In this document: positions 55,358-64,000 of the stretch, piece after piece
How the letters are laid out: each line of letters opens with the position of its first letter
Position numbering within the stretch: position 1 is the stretch's first letter
NCBI GenBank assembly: GCA_023284085.1
Contig: JAKVHY010000031.1
Span: 16,045-80,044, forward strand
Reading direction: 5' to 3'
DNA from: Shewanella benthica
Lineage (GTDB): Bacteria; Pseudomonadota; Gammaproteobacteria; Enterobacterales; Shewanellaceae
Length of the DNA stretch: 64,000 nucleotides
Made by a program: the position numbers and the translations under genes
Notes under the pieces: generated by a model
Database searches by the model: none
What the model saw: only the letters and a program-made list of their open reading frames with translations
What the model was told of the DNA's origin: nothing

Positions 55358-57544
55358 ATGGAAATCAAAGTTAATTTTCTCGACAATCTTAGACTGGAAG
55401 CCAAGTTTGATGATTTTACCGTTACCGCCGATCAGCCTATTCGCTACAAAGGCGATGGCTCAGCTCCCAGCCCTTTCGATTATTTCTTAGTATCGTCAGC
55501 TCTTTGTGCGGCCTACTTCGTCAAGGTGTATTGTAAAGCTCGTGACATTTCAACGGAAAACATCCGCCTGTCACAAAACAATATTGTCGATCCTGAAGAT
55601 CGCTACAACCAAATTTTCCAAATTCAGGTCGAGCTGCCCGATGACATTTCTGATAAGCATAGAGAAGGCATCTTACGTTCGATCGATCGCTGTACCGTAA
55701 AAAAGGTGGTACAAACAGGCCCAGAGTTTAAAATCGAAACGGTTGAAAACTTAGACCAAGACGCTAATGCCATGTTGATGGGGCAATCCGGTGGCGATAC
55801 TAGCACCTACATCTTGGGCAAAGACCTGCCACTCGAGCAGACCATCTTGAACATGACTGGCATGTTAGCCGACCTTGGGATGAAAATAGAGATATCTTCG
55901 TGGCGCAACATAGTCCCCAATGTGTGGTCCTTGCATATTCGCGATGCCGCATCGCCCATGTGTTTTACCAACGGTAAAGGCGCAACCAAAGAAAGCGCGC
56001 TTTGTTCGGCGCTTGGTGAGTTTATCGAGCGTCTAAACTGCAACTTCTTCTATAACGATCAATTTTTCGGCTCCGATATCGCAAACAGTGAGTTTGTTCA
56101 TTATCCCAATGAAAAATGGTTTCAGTTAGAAGAGGACGATGCGCTACCGTCTGGCATTTTAGATGAATATTGTTTAGATATTTACAATCCAGATGGTGAG
56201 CTCAGTGGCTCTAATCTCATCGATACCAACTCGGGCATGGTTGAGCGTGGCATATGTACTATCCCCTATGTTCGCCACTCTGACGGAAAAACAGCGTATT
56301 TTCCCTCGAACCTGATCGAAAACCTATTCTTAAGTAATGGCATGAGCGCGGGCAATAACTTGCAAGAAGCTCAGGTGCAATGCTTATCTGAGATTTTTGA
56401 GCGCGCGGTTAAAAGACAGATCATCGAGCAAGAAATTATCTTGCCAGACGTGCCCATGGATGTGCTGGAAAAGTATCCCAGTATCTTGGCGGGCATCAAA
56501 GGCTTAGAAGCACAGGGTTTCCCTGTTGTGGTTAAAGATGCGTCACTCGGTGGTCAATTTCCGGTTATGTGTGTCACCTTAATGAACCCGAGAACGGGTG
56601 GGGTATTTGCCTCTTTTGGTGCTCATCCTAGTTTAGAAGTGGCGTTAGAGCGCAGCCTGACTGAGTTATTACAAGGTCGCAGTTTTGAAGGCTTAAACGA
56701 CGTACCTAAGCCCACCTTCGATAGCATGACTGTCACTGAGCCTGAAAACTTTGTCGACCACTTTATCGATTCAACCGGGGTTATTTCCTGGCGCTTCTTT
56801 AGTAGCAAGCATGACTATGAGTTTTGCGAATGGGACTTCTCTGGGACTAACCAAGAGGAGTCTGAGAGCTTATTTGGCATATTAAAAGATATCGGCAAAG
56901 AGGCTTACATCGCTGAATTTGATCAGCTGGGTGCTTCCGTGTGCCGCATTTTAGTACCGGACTACTCAGAAGTGTATCCGGTAGAAGATCTGATTTGGGA
57001 TAACACCAATAAGTCACTCAATTATCGCGAAGATATTTTAAATCTTCATTCGCTGACTGATGATGAACTAACCAGCCTGGTTGAGCGTCTCGAAGAGAGT
57101 CAATTAGATAACCACACCGATATTCCTACCTTGATTGGCATCGTATTCGATGACAATACCCCTTGGGGTCAGCTAACCATTATTGAGCTCAAGATTCTGA
57201 TCTACCTTGCCTTGGGCGAACTTGAAAACGCCATGGAGCTTGTCGGCGAATTCTTGCAATACAATGACAATACGGCAGCGCGTGGTCTGTTCTATCAAGC
57301 GGTACATGCTGTGCTTGAAGTTAGCTTAGATGAAGAGTTGGCACTCGAACATTATATTAATAACTTCAATAGAATGTTCGGTAAAGACACCATGGATAAT
57401 GTGGTTGGCTCAGTCACAGGAGAGGTTAAGTTCTTCGGATTGACTAAAACCAGCATGAAGCTCGAGGGCATTGAGCCGCACCTAAGGCTGATCGAAAGTT
57501 ATAAAAAGCTTCATCAAGCCCGCAAGGCTAGCGTATCGAATTAA
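55358..57544 (+). CDS. ycaO: OsmC-domain/YcaO-domain fusion protein
   Basis: The 728-residue protein joins an OsmC-like domain (about residues 1-140; PFDYFLVSSALCAAYFVKVYCKAR) to a full YcaO domain with C-terminal extension (about 145-728), matching E. coli YcaO (586) along its length: PNVWSLHIRDAASPMCFTNGKGATKESAL, NGMSAGNNLQEAQVQCLSEIFERAVK, SLGGQFPVMCV. YcaO uses ATP; in E. coli it has been linked to RimO-dependent methylthiolation of ribosomal protein S12. OsmC domains often act on peroxides or thiols. A weak ribosome site precedes ATG 55358. Terminator at 57576. Confidence 0.93.
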   Translation: MEIKVNFLDNLRLEAKFDDFTVTADQPIRYKGDGSAPSPFDYFLVSSALCAAYFVKVYCKARDISTENIRLSQNNIVDPEDRYNQIFQIQVELPDDISDKHREGILRSIDRCTVKKVVQTGPEFKIETVENLDQDANAMLMGQSGGDTSTYILGKDLPLEQTILNMTGMLADLGMKIEISSWRNIVPNVWSLHIRDAASPMCFTNGKGATKESALCSALGEFIERLNCNFFYNDQFFGSDIANSEFVHYPNEKWFQLEEDDALPSGILDEYCLDIYNPDGELSGSNLIDTNSGMVERGICTIPYVRHSDGKTAYFPSNLIENLFLSNGMSAGNNLQEAQVQCLSEIFERAVKRQIIEQEIILPDVPMDVLEKYPSILAGIKGLEAQGFPVVVKDASLGGQFPVMCVTLMNPRTGGVFASFGAHPSLEVALERSLTELLQGRSFEGLNDVPKPTFDSMTVTEPENFVDHFIDSTGVISWRFFSSKHDYEFCEWDFSGTNQEESESLFGILKDIGKEAYIAEFDQLGASVCRILVPDYSEVYPVEDLIWDNTNKSLNYREDILNLHSLTDDELTSLVERLEESQLDNHTDIPTLIGIVFDDNTPWGQLTIIELKILIYLALGELENAMELVGEFLQYNDNTAARGLFYQAVHAVLEVSLDEELALEHYINNFNRMFGKDTMDNVVGSVTGEVKFFGLTKTSMKLEGIEPHLRLIESYKKLHQARKASVSN

Positions 57545-57575
57545 TGCGTTAAATTCTTTATTGCTAAGAGTTCAC

Positions 57576-57601
57576 AAGCCCATCATCTGATGGGCTTTTT
57601 A
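57576..57601 (+). terminator. Rho-independent terminator of the OsmC-YcaO gene
   Basis: AAGCCCATCA-TC-TGATGGGCTT followed by TTT, 32 bases after the stop. Confidence 0.88.
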
Positions 57602-57686
57602 TTAGCTTTGACTGATTTGATGAACTTGGAGATTAGCACTGTGTTGCAAGTGATTATGTCTATGTATCAATAAGGGAATATAAATC

Positions 57687-58157
57687 ATGAAAATGTCACT
57701 AGCCAAAATTGAGCACTTGAAATCATATACTAGCTTTCTTTTTGCATGCTATCAGAGTGGCCTGAGTAAATATGAAGCCGCGATTAAAGATCCAAAACAA
57801 TTCCTTGAAAATATTATTTCAAGTGCAGCAGAAACATCTACGTATTTTTGTGTCGTAAATGAAGAAATAATAGGTGCTATCAGGTTTAGGCATAATACGA
57901 ATGAATACATTGTCAGTGTGATCGGTCATGTAGGTTATGAAACTAAACCAACGGCTAGAGGAAAGGGGGTCGCGAGATTTATGCTTTCTTGGCTTCAAGA
58001 ACATATTATGGGATCAGGTGCCATTATTACCTGTGAAGCTGACAATATGGCCTCGGAAAAGGTGATCAAACATTGTGGTGGAGTCTATTTAAATCAAATT
58101 TACTCAACGGAAAAGCAAAATGATGTTAAAAGGTATGAACTCCCGATAAAAAAGTAA
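57687..58157 (+). CDS. GNAT-family N-acetyltransferase
   Basis: A 156-residue single-domain acetyltransferase. The acetyl-CoA loop is GYETKPTARGKGVARFMLSWL (Q/RxxGxG/A type), followed by strand ITCEADNMASEKVIKHCGGVY. The substrate is not known. AGGG lies about ten bases upstream of ATG 57687. Confidence 0.85.
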   Translation: MKMSLAKIEHLKSYTSFLFACYQSGLSKYEAAIKDPKQFLENIISSAAETSTYFCVVNEEIIGAIRFRHNTNEYIVSVIGHVGYETKPTARGKGVARFMLSWLQEHIMGSGAIITCEADNMASEKVIKHCGGVYLNQIYSTEKQNDVKRYELPIKK

Positions 58158-58211
58158 GGTCATGACTCAAGTAAAAATCCGCCGAGAGCAAATTAAAATC
58201 AGGGAGATACA

Positions 58212-58763
58212 GTGAACGGGATGACGGATCCGCTTAGGGACTTGCTTGAAATAAGTTGCCATTCTAGCTCGTACTCGTTAGCCAAAGGTCAGCAACTGTT
58301 TAAGTGTGGTGACAAGACCACACATGTCTATTGGCTCGAACAGGGCTTGCTGTGCGCATACTTTGTTACCCTTGAGGGTAAAGAGTTTTGCAAAGAGTTC
58401 TATTGGCAAGGGGATGTGATATATGGCATGCGCAGCCTGCTCGGTAATGAACCTCTGCCTTATAGTGTGGTAGCCCTCGAGCCCTGTAACTTGCTGCGCT
58501 TACCGGTAGACGTCTACCGGACATTGATCCTTCAAGATCCGCAATGGGCCGATTACCACCGTGAGCAGTTGGAGCAGCACCTGTTAATTAAAGAACGTAA
58601 AGAAGCGTTTCTGCTGTTAAACACTCCCGCGCAACGAGTATTTGCCTTTCACCGTGATTATGACTTCCTACTGCACCGTATCAAGGACTACCAGATAGCT
58701 TCCTATCTGGCGATGACTCCGATCAGTTACAGCCGCATAAAAAAACGCCTTAACTTAACATAA
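58212..58763 (+). CDS. Crp/Fnr-family transcriptional regulator
   Basis: The 183-residue protein has an N-terminal cNMP-binding-like domain (about residues 15-110; FKCGDKTTHVYWLEQGLLCAYF, LLRLPVDVYRTLI) and a short C-terminal helix-turn-helix (IKDYQIASYLAMTPISYSRIKKRL). It lacks the FNR-type cysteine set. AGGGAG lies five bases before GTG 58212. The adjacent elaA and EamA genes may be its targets. Confidence 0.88.
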   Translation: MNGMTDPLRDLLEISCHSSSYSLAKGQQLFKCGDKTTHVYWLEQGLLCAYFVTLEGKEFCKEFYWQGDVIYGMRSLLGNEPLPYSVVALEPCNLLRLPVDVYRTLILQDPQWADYHREQLEQHLLIKERKEAFLLLNTPAQRVFAFHRDYDFLLHRIKDYQIASYLAMTPISYSRIKKRLNLT

Positions 58764-58822
58764 GTTAATGAGCCGTATGGCCACTCCTCGTAGACTTTAG
58801 CCATTAACGAGGAAGGATAACC

Positions 58823-59293
58823 ATGCATTTTATAACCAAAAGCTTTAAAGAACTGACCATAGATCAATTGTATGAGCTGTTGCAGCTGCGCAGTGAAGTC
58901 TTTGTGGTCGAGCAGACCTGCTATTACCAAGATCTTGATGATAAAGACCGTCACCCGGGAGCCCGGCATCTGCTGGGTTATCACGAGGGCCGTTTAGCGG
59001 CCTATTTACGGATACTGCCAAGAGGCGTGTCTTATCCGCAGCATCAAAGCATTGGCCGGGTTGTCACCAGTGATGCCGTGCGTGGTCAAGGGGCAGGGCA
59101 TCAGCTGTTGCAGCATGGCGTTGAGCTTTGTTTATCCCAAGACGCCGAGTTATCAATCAAAATCTCTGCCCAGGAACATCTGCAGGGCTATTATGGTCGT
59201 CAGGGATTTGTCACTGTTTCCGACGTCTATCTGGAAGATGGTATCGACCATGTGGCCATGGTCAGAGCGCCGCAACAACTCACATCTCAGTAA
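58823..59293 (+). CDS. elaA: ElaA-type GNAT acetyltransferase
   Basis: The 156-residue protein begins like ElaA (about 153 in E. coli): FKELTIDQLYELLQLRSEVFVVEQTCYYQDLDDKD, with RHLLGYHEGRLAAYLRILP and the CoA loop SIGRVVTSDAVRGQGAGHQLL. The substrate of ElaA is unknown. Its stop TAA shares a base with the next gene's ATG (TAATG), so the two are likely translationally coupled. Confidence 0.9.
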   Translation: MHFITKSFKELTIDQLYELLQLRSEVFVVEQTCYYQDLDDKDRHPGARHLLGYHEGRLAAYLRILPRGVSYPQHQSIGRVVTSDAVRGQGAGHQLLQHGVELCLSQDAELSIKISAQEHLQGYYGRQGFVTVSDVYLEDGIDHVAMVRAPQQLTSQ

Positions 59294-60156
59294 TGAAATG
59301 CGCTAGCGGACTGCTGATGGCCATGGCCTTGTTGGTGTTAGGCAACCTGTTTGCCACGCTTACCGATGTAGTCGTTAAGGCCCTAGGTAATGAAAATACT
59401 GTTTTTCAATACTTGTGGTTACGCCAGGTGGCGACGCTTGTGTTGGTGTTTCCGTTTTGGTGGGCACAGGGGGCGAGTCAGCGCCGTCCTGGCGCGATCA
59501 AAATTCACTTGCTCAGGGCTCACTTGAGCATTATCGGTGCCACTTGTACACTTTTCGCGTTATTACACCTGAGCCTCGCCACCGCCAATGTGATCTTTTA
59601 TGCCGCGCCGTTATTAACCGTGTTAGCAGCCTTTATTTGGTTGAAAGAGAAGGTCCAGCGTCAGCGTATTATCAACGCTGTGATTGGTTTTATTGGCGTG
59701 ATGATAGCCTTACGTCCGGATCAGCTGCATTGGGCTGCACTGGTGGCTTTTGTGGTAGCCATAACCATCACAGGCTTTAATTTATTAGTGGTGAAACTGC
59801 CTAAGACTATTTCGGTGGTGAGCGTCATGATGTGGACTAATCTATGTGCGCTGCCGGTGACTAGCATATTGGTCTTGGCTACCTGGCAGCCTATGAGTGG
59901 CCAAGAATTTCAGGATCTGCTGATACTCGGGACCTGTGCCGCCATTACTGTGGGTATTTATCAGGGTTGCGTGGTGCTAGCGTTTCGACAAGCCGATGCC
60001 AGTGCCGCGGTCATTGCCGAATACAGTGGCCTGATATTCGCCGCACTCTTTGGTTATTACTTGTTTAATGAATCCTTAGATATCTATACCTCAATGGGTA
60101 TCTTGTTGATCATAGTGCCAATAGCACTTCAGGCCTGGCAGGGAAAACGGCAATAA
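59293..60156 (+). CDS. EamA/DMT-family exporter
   Basis: The 287-residue protein has ten membrane segments in two EamA repeats (first: LVLGNLFATLTDVVVKALGNEN, second beginning near WAALVAFVVAITITGF). The start at 59293 is chosen because it overlaps the elaA stop and the membrane domain begins at once; the longer frame from 59128 lies in elaA. Substrate unknown; possibly amino acids or metabolites. Confidence 0.88.
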   Translation: MKCASGLLMAMALLVLGNLFATLTDVVVKALGNENTVFQYLWLRQVATLVLVFPFWWAQGASQRRPGAIKIHLLRAHLSIIGATCTLFALLHLSLATANVIFYAAPLLTVLAAFIWLKEKVQRQRIINAVIGFIGVMIALRPDQLHWAALVAFVVAITITGFNLLVVKLPKTISVVSVMMWTNLCALPVTSILVLATWQPMSGQEFQDLLILGTCAAITVGIYQGCVVLAFRQADASAAVIAEYSGLIFAALFGYYLFNESLDIYTSMGILLIIVPIALQAWQGKRQ

Positions 60157-60519
60157 ATAAGCGGCCACGGCACTTTTACAACATTTTCAGTATCTCGAAG
60201 TTAGCTGATAAGCTCCGCCGGAAATTCGTTGTTTTCCTTAACATTACTTTAATTACACCTGAATCGGAGAGATTAGGTGTGTTGCAAGAAGGTAAAGTTT
60301 ACTTTTAATTCTACACAGAGTTAACGCTAGGTGATGTACCCTTATGTTATTGATTAATAATGGGTAGCCTGGTTTTAGGTTCTGGTTTTGGGGGCCGCTC
60401 AGTCATGGGTCGCTCTACCACGATTGGTCACCTGTAAATTTAAAGGCATTGTCAACTTTTAGTGAACTAGGTATGGCGCTATAATTGTCGCGAATTGTAA
60501 AAAAAGTTAGGTTCGATAA
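60157..60519. other. Intergenic region, no gene seen
   Basis: About 360 bases with no credible frame or clear terminator. A small dyad CACCT-N13-AGGTG occurs near 60256. I see nothing else. Confidence 0.5.
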
Positions 60520-60873
60520 ATGAATAATAACCGAGAGATAATCGCGATTTTGCGCGAACGTATTCCGTCGTTCGAATGTGTGAAGGGTTGTCACGATTGT
60601 TGCGGACCGGTAACGACTTCCTCGGAAGAAATGTCGCGCCTGCCTGTGAAAACCGACGCTGAACATGAAGCCGCATTAGATGAGTGGAACTGCGTCCACT
60701 TGGGTCCTAAGGGTTGTGAGGTATACGAAGAACGCCCCTTGATCTGCCGAGTGTTTGGCACAACACCGAATATGCCTTGCCCAAATGGTTGTCGACCAAC
60801 AGAGATGATTGACTCGAAAACCGAAGGTCAGATCCATCACTACATCGCAAACACACGACAAGTGTTAGTGTAA
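60520..60873 (+). CDS. YkgJ-family cysteine-cluster protein
   Basis: The 117-residue protein has the CxxxxC-x2-CC pattern (FECVKGCHDCCGP) near its N-terminus and further cysteines in WNCVHLGPKGCEVYEERPLICRVFG and PCPNGCRP. This matches the YkgJ (UPF0153) zinc/iron-chelating family, whose role is unknown. AGG is upstream of ATG 60520. The gene ends four bases before the first direct repeat around gmhA. Confidence 0.9.
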   Translation: MNNNREIIAILRERIPSFECVKGCHDCCGPVTTSSEEMSRLPVKTDAEHEAALDEWNCVHLGPKGCEVYEERPLICRVFGTTPNMPCPNGCRPTEMIDSKTEGQIHHYIANTRQVLV

Positions 60874-60876
60874 GCT

Positions 60877-61106
60877 ATAAACAGAGACACCCAAGGTTAA
60901 TGCTGCAAGATGCTCACAAATTATTATGAGCATCTTGAGAAACCATGACGGCACTTTCGAGCTGTTGCCTGCATCTTCAAGCTGGCTGAAAGTTCCAATC
61001 ATGACTTCTGATAACTGGCCTATTATTAATTGGGTTATCTAGTACAGCCTGAATTTTAATCATTGCCGACTTAGAATGTGCCAATAACTGGTTCGATTGG
61101 GTTTAT
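60877..61106. repeat. Direct repeat, left copy around gmhA
   Basis: Starts ATAAACAGAGACA, contains a hairpin AAGATGCTCA-N10-TGAGCATCTT (60907-60936), then ACGGCACTTT and CTTCAAGC, and ends near GTGCCAATAA. The right copy is at 61814-62014. It lies between the YkgJ-like gene and gmhA. Confidence 0.85.
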
Positions 61107-61205
61107 AGGTAAAAAGCTCATTGAAAAATGACTATAGACTGGATATGTTATTGAACAGCAATGGGTGGCTGCATTTTTTGTTGCTCAGTATTAAGAAGAT
61201 ATTTT

Positions 61206-61784
61206 ATGAACTTATCAATTATCAAAGATGAATTATTAGAAGCTGAAAAAGTATTACAAGATTTTTTAGCGGATGAAAAAAACCTAGAAAACATTGAAAA
61301 AGCCGCGACGTTATTAGCTGATTCATTTAAAAAAGAAGGCAAGGTACTTGCCTGTGGTAATGGCGGCTCACATTGTGATGCCATGCACTTTTCCGAAGAG
61401 TTAACCGGGCGTTACCGCGAACATCGTCCTTCTTACCCGGCGATTGCCATTTCAGATCCAAGCCATATCTCCTGCGTGGGAAACGATTATGGTTATGAGT
61501 ATATTTTTTCACGTTATTTAGAAGGTGTGGGGCGTAGGGGGGATGTATTATTTTGCCTATCAACCAGTGGTAACTCGGCTAATATTTTAAAAGCGATTGA
61601 AGTAGCCAGAGATAAGGGGATTTCGATTATCGCCCTAACCGGTAAGGATGGCGGCAAAATGGCGGGGCTAGCGGATGTTGAAATTCGTGTACCTCATTTT
61701 GGTTTTGCCGATAGAATTCAAGAAGTTCATATTAAAATCATCCATATTTTGATCTATTTAATTGAAAAGAAAATGGCTGATTAG
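61206..61784 (+). CDS. gmhA: Phosphoheptose isomerase
   Basis: GmhA converts sedoheptulose 7-phosphate to D-glycero-D-manno-heptose 7-phosphate, the first step toward the heptose of the lipopolysaccharide core. The 192 residues equal the E. coli enzyme, with the SIS-fold motifs ACGNGGSHCDAMHFSEELTGRY, LSTSGNSANILKAI and ALTGKDGGKMAG, ending VPHFGFADRIQEVHIKIIHI. ATG 61206 with AAGAAG upstream gives this length; 15 extra codons precede it in frame. It is AT-rich and stands alone between two direct repeats, away from other lipopolysaccharide genes. Confidence 0.95.
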   Translation: MNLSIIKDELLEAEKVLQDFLADEKNLENIEKAATLLADSFKKEGKVLACGNGGSHCDAMHFSEELTGRYREHRPSYPAIAISDPSHISCVGNDYGYEYIFSRYLEGVGRRGDVLFCLSTSGNSANILKAIEVARDKGISIIALTGKDGGKMAGLADVEIRVPHFGFADRIQEVHIKIIHILIYLIEKKMAD

Positions 61785-61813
61785 AAAGCAGTCCCTAAGA
61801 TAGTAGTAAGGGC

Positions 61814-62014
61814 ATAAACAGAGACATTCAAGGTTTATACTGCAAGATGCTCACACGCTATGGTGAGCATCTTGAGAAGTATCAACGGCACTTTTTCAGC
61901 TGTTGTCAGTATCTTCAAGCAGGTCAAAAGTTCCAATGATTTTCCCTATTTAACCTCCTTTCACAATATTGCTGACTTCGAATGTGCCATTAATTTGGTT
62001 CATTTTCGTTTGGT
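61814..62014. repeat. Direct repeat, right copy around gmhA
   Basis: Aligns with 60877-61106: the same ATAAACAGAGACA start, a hairpin AAGATGCTCAC-N8-GTGAGCATCTT (61844-61873), AACGGCACTTT, ATCTTCAAGC, AAAGTTCCAATGAT and GAATGTGCCA. The stem is preserved while the loop differs; about 30 bases are missing relative to the left copy. Confidence 0.85.
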
Positions 62015-62025
62015 TGTTACTTTTC

Positions 62026-62063
62026 GTCATTCCGGCAGATCTTTTGAGCTGGAATCCAGTGAC
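62026..62063. repeat. REP-like palindromic unit
   Basis: GTCATTCCGGC...GCTGGAATCCAGTGAC forms an imperfect inverted repeat of the type common in bacterial intergenic repeats. Confidence 0.5.
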
Positions 62064-62201
62064 CTTTGCTGTTGGAATATGTCATTGAAGGTCATACCTT
62101 CATGGTTATCAAACGCCTGCCCGGCGAGGCATGTGCACTCTTACTTTAACAAGAGTCTGCGAAACGGTGAATATGGCGTAGCTATGTGCTTATAAACGAG
62201 A

Positions 62202-62433
62202 GGCATGGATGCCGAACTGGCCTTTAGATAGGATATCATTCGAGTACGGTCCCTGTAGCCTCTGCGGCATCTTCTGATGTGAATGGATTCACAAATGCCG
62301 TGGTGACATGGATGTCATAGAACGGCCATGCTGCCGAAGCTCGCAGCCGCATATACACTGAGTTATAACCCTCTTCGATTAGGGGGTTGCGGATAAATCT
62401 AAGTTTTGAGTTTGTAACTCGTTTTTGCCCCAA
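62202..62433. other. Degenerate repeat region with two similar palindromes
   Basis: GGCATGGATGCC (62202-62213) and GACATGGATGTC (62305-62316) share the core CATGGATG and paired arms. A minus-strand frame of 65 codons (62236-62433) covers part of it, with no recognisable domain; I do not accept it as a gene. Confidence 0.45.
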
Positions 62434-63016
62434 AGTGAGTTAATGTAAACACTCAGGCACATTCTATCAACCTGATTTCCCCCTACCAGAAGTTATCCGA
62501 AAATCGAGCACATTAGAATAAAATAATTTTGATTGATAAAGATAGTAAGTAGCACTGTTAGGGCATAGATTTCTCATAGAGTCTTAAAATTTTTATTTAG
62601 CGGGTGTGGGGTAAAAATAAGGAATATTTAAACAACTCTTTTCTGAGGGTGAGATAACATTAGTGGATAAGTGATTTCGTTAACTCAACTTGAGAGCTTA
62701 TTCTCGACATTATCAAGTTTCGCCGGGTTAAACTTACAAACACCACTCGACTTTCATCATGGCGCTTTACATTTAGACTCGAAGGAAGAGTAAAGGTGTA
62801 ACATCTTATTGTGTTTAGATTTATTCACATATAGACGTTATGATATATTCGTTGACAGACTTATAATATTGCGATTATTATGTTTCAAAATCATCACGCC
62901 TACTTATGCTTTGTTAATTGATTGTGAGATTTGAGGCGTTGCTTTAATAAAAATACTTCTCTACAGTATTTACATGGATGAGTTAAGGCAGTTTGTATTT
63001 ATCATGGATTGATATT
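62434..63016. other. AT-rich spacer before the HlyD pseudogene
   Basis: About 580 bases with no credible frame; AT-rich compared with the metabolic genes. No clear promoter could be assigned. Confidence 0.5.
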
Positions 63017-63926
63017 ATGTTATTTCGAAAGCAAGTTTTAGAGACAAAGAATACAAGTTACTATAGCAAAGCTGTCGTAATAACCCCTATCCATTACTCA
63101 ATACTACTAATGTTTATCGCAATAGTAGTTACACTCACTATTATATACCTTGTTACCAGTGACTTTTCCAAAAAAGAAAAAGTAAAGGGATACCTCGTGC
63201 CGCAGAAAGGTATTTCAAGAGTCTATTCACATGTAAGTGGCGTAGTGAGTGATATCTCGGTAAAAGAAGGTGACAGTGTATTAGCTGGTGATGTGCTGAT
63301 GTTGGTGTCTAATAATAAGTATATGGCTAATTCTTTGGATTCTGATAAAGAAAAAATTAAAGAGATTAACGTCCAATTTTCTCTCATTAACCAACAGATA
63401 TCTCAGTACTCCTCCTTATACACAGAGAGGAAGGTTAGACTGGAAAATATCATTATCTTACTGAATCAAGAAAGAGATGAATTAAATCTACAAGGTCAGT
63501 ATTTAAGAGAGCGCTTGAAGTTAGCCCAAGTACGTTTAGTGAACATCAAGAAGCTTCATGACAGAGGAAATGCCAGTAATAGTGAAGTTAATGACCAACT
63601 TGATTTTATTTTAGATTTACAACAAAAAATTCAAGAACAAAACACCATTTCATTAAAGTCAGAAACAAACCTCGCTAACTCACTGAATGATAAAGTAAGA
63701 TTGCCATTTGAGAAACAGCAGCAAATTAGCCAATTACAAATCGAGCTATCTAAATGATCTAACATGAAAGTCTCAATCCAAGAGGGGAGTAATCTCTTGG
63801 TGAAAGCGCCTATCAGTGGTGTTGTTACATCAATCAAGTTAAATATCGGTGAATTTGCTTCAAGCGGAGATTATTTAGTGACAATTATCGGCGCTGTTAG
63901 CATCTACTGTTGATCTCTATATTTAG
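63017..63926 (+). pseudogene. Decayed HlyD/CvaA-type secretion adaptor
   Basis: The first part is a normal adaptor: MLFRKQVLETKNTSYYSKAV, a membrane helix (SILLMFIAIVVTLTIIYLV), the first lipoyl motif (ISRVYSHVSGVVSDISVKEGDSVLAGD) and a long coiled coil. A TGA at 63755-63757 breaks the frame; the same frame continues with the second lipoyl motif (VKAPISGVVTSIKLNIGEFASSGDYLVTII). After GA the match moves one base (ASTVDLYI) and ends at TAG 63924-63926. Relatives export bacteriocins or peptides with an ABC transporter. ATG 63017 is chosen; a TTG at 62993 is possible. Confidence 0.8.
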
Positions 63927-64000
63927 ACTAAAATGTAGTTATGGTTTACCGATAGTCGTTGGTCCCCATGGACTCAAAGCGGTATATGGATTTCCTTCTT

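Noticed and set aside
61860..62195. 111-codon plus-strand frame after gmhA
   Set aside because: It runs through the right direct repeat and the REP-like unit, so it is a chance frame in repeat DNA.
62236..62433. 65-codon minus-strand frame in the repeat region
   Set aside because: It overlaps palindromic repeat DNA and shows no domain or ribosome site.
63755..63757. Recoded TGA (selenocysteine or read-through) in the HlyD-like gene
   Set aside because: No selenocysteine element is visible, the family has no Sec there, and a nearby frameshift points to plain decay.

Overview
This 64 kb window reads as chromosome of a marine gammaproteobacterium of the Shewanella type. The inference rests on gene content and order: ackA-pta beside yfbV, focA-pflB-pflA, a complete 13-gene nuo operon with fused nuoCD, a TDT-family carrier, a large TonB-dependent receptor, and a bet choline-oxidation operon with a BCCT carrier and a TorF-type porin. 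No database search was possible. No rRNA, tRNA, CRISPR array, prophage or intact insertion sequence was seen.

Layout. 1-9.2 kb: fermentative carbon metabolism on the minus strand (ackA-pta, then focA-pflB-pflA) plus yfbV. These genes make formate and acetyl-CoA from pyruvate, turn acetyl-CoA into acetate with ATP gain, and move formate across the membrane. 10-17.3 kb: a YfcC-family carrier, a TonB receptor, a TDT transporter and an O-methyltransferase-like enzyme. 17.4-32.9 kb: nuoA-N for respiratory complex I, tightly overlapped except at nuoG/nuoH, where the nuoG 3' end is tandemly repeated. 33-39.2 kb: a CBS-pair protein, a TetR regulator, cysK, a split-RDD membrane protein, a REC-REC-GGDEF regulator and a MarR regulator. 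39.2-45.3 kb: betI-betB-betA, a compact BCCT carrier and a TorF-like porin, with a perfect palindromic BetI-type operator. 45.3-54.8 kb: a DUF5916-type outer-membrane protein, then a two-component system divergent from an RND efflux pair, with 11-bp-phased direct repeats between them. 55-60.9 kb: an OsmC-YcaO fusion, two GNAT acetyltransferases, a Crp/Fnr-like regulator, an EamA exporter and a YkgJ-type cysteine-cluster protein. 60.9-64 kb: repeat-rich accessory DNA with gmhA between two diverged direct repeats and a decayed HlyD-type secretion adaptor.

Nothing in the window forms an obvious new multi-gene defence or biosynthetic system. The most unusual signals are the nuoG-tail tandem array with two in-frame mini-ORFs, other repeat-driven expansions in nuo genes (a five-ATG minisatellite at nuoL, extended NuoJ and NuoE), the repeat-flanked gmhA, a MITE-like element, and the paired phased repeats between the two-component system and its likely efflux target. 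Start codons were moved from the longest ORF wherever a Shine-Dalgarno sequence and family alignment agreed; each such choice is noted in its entry.
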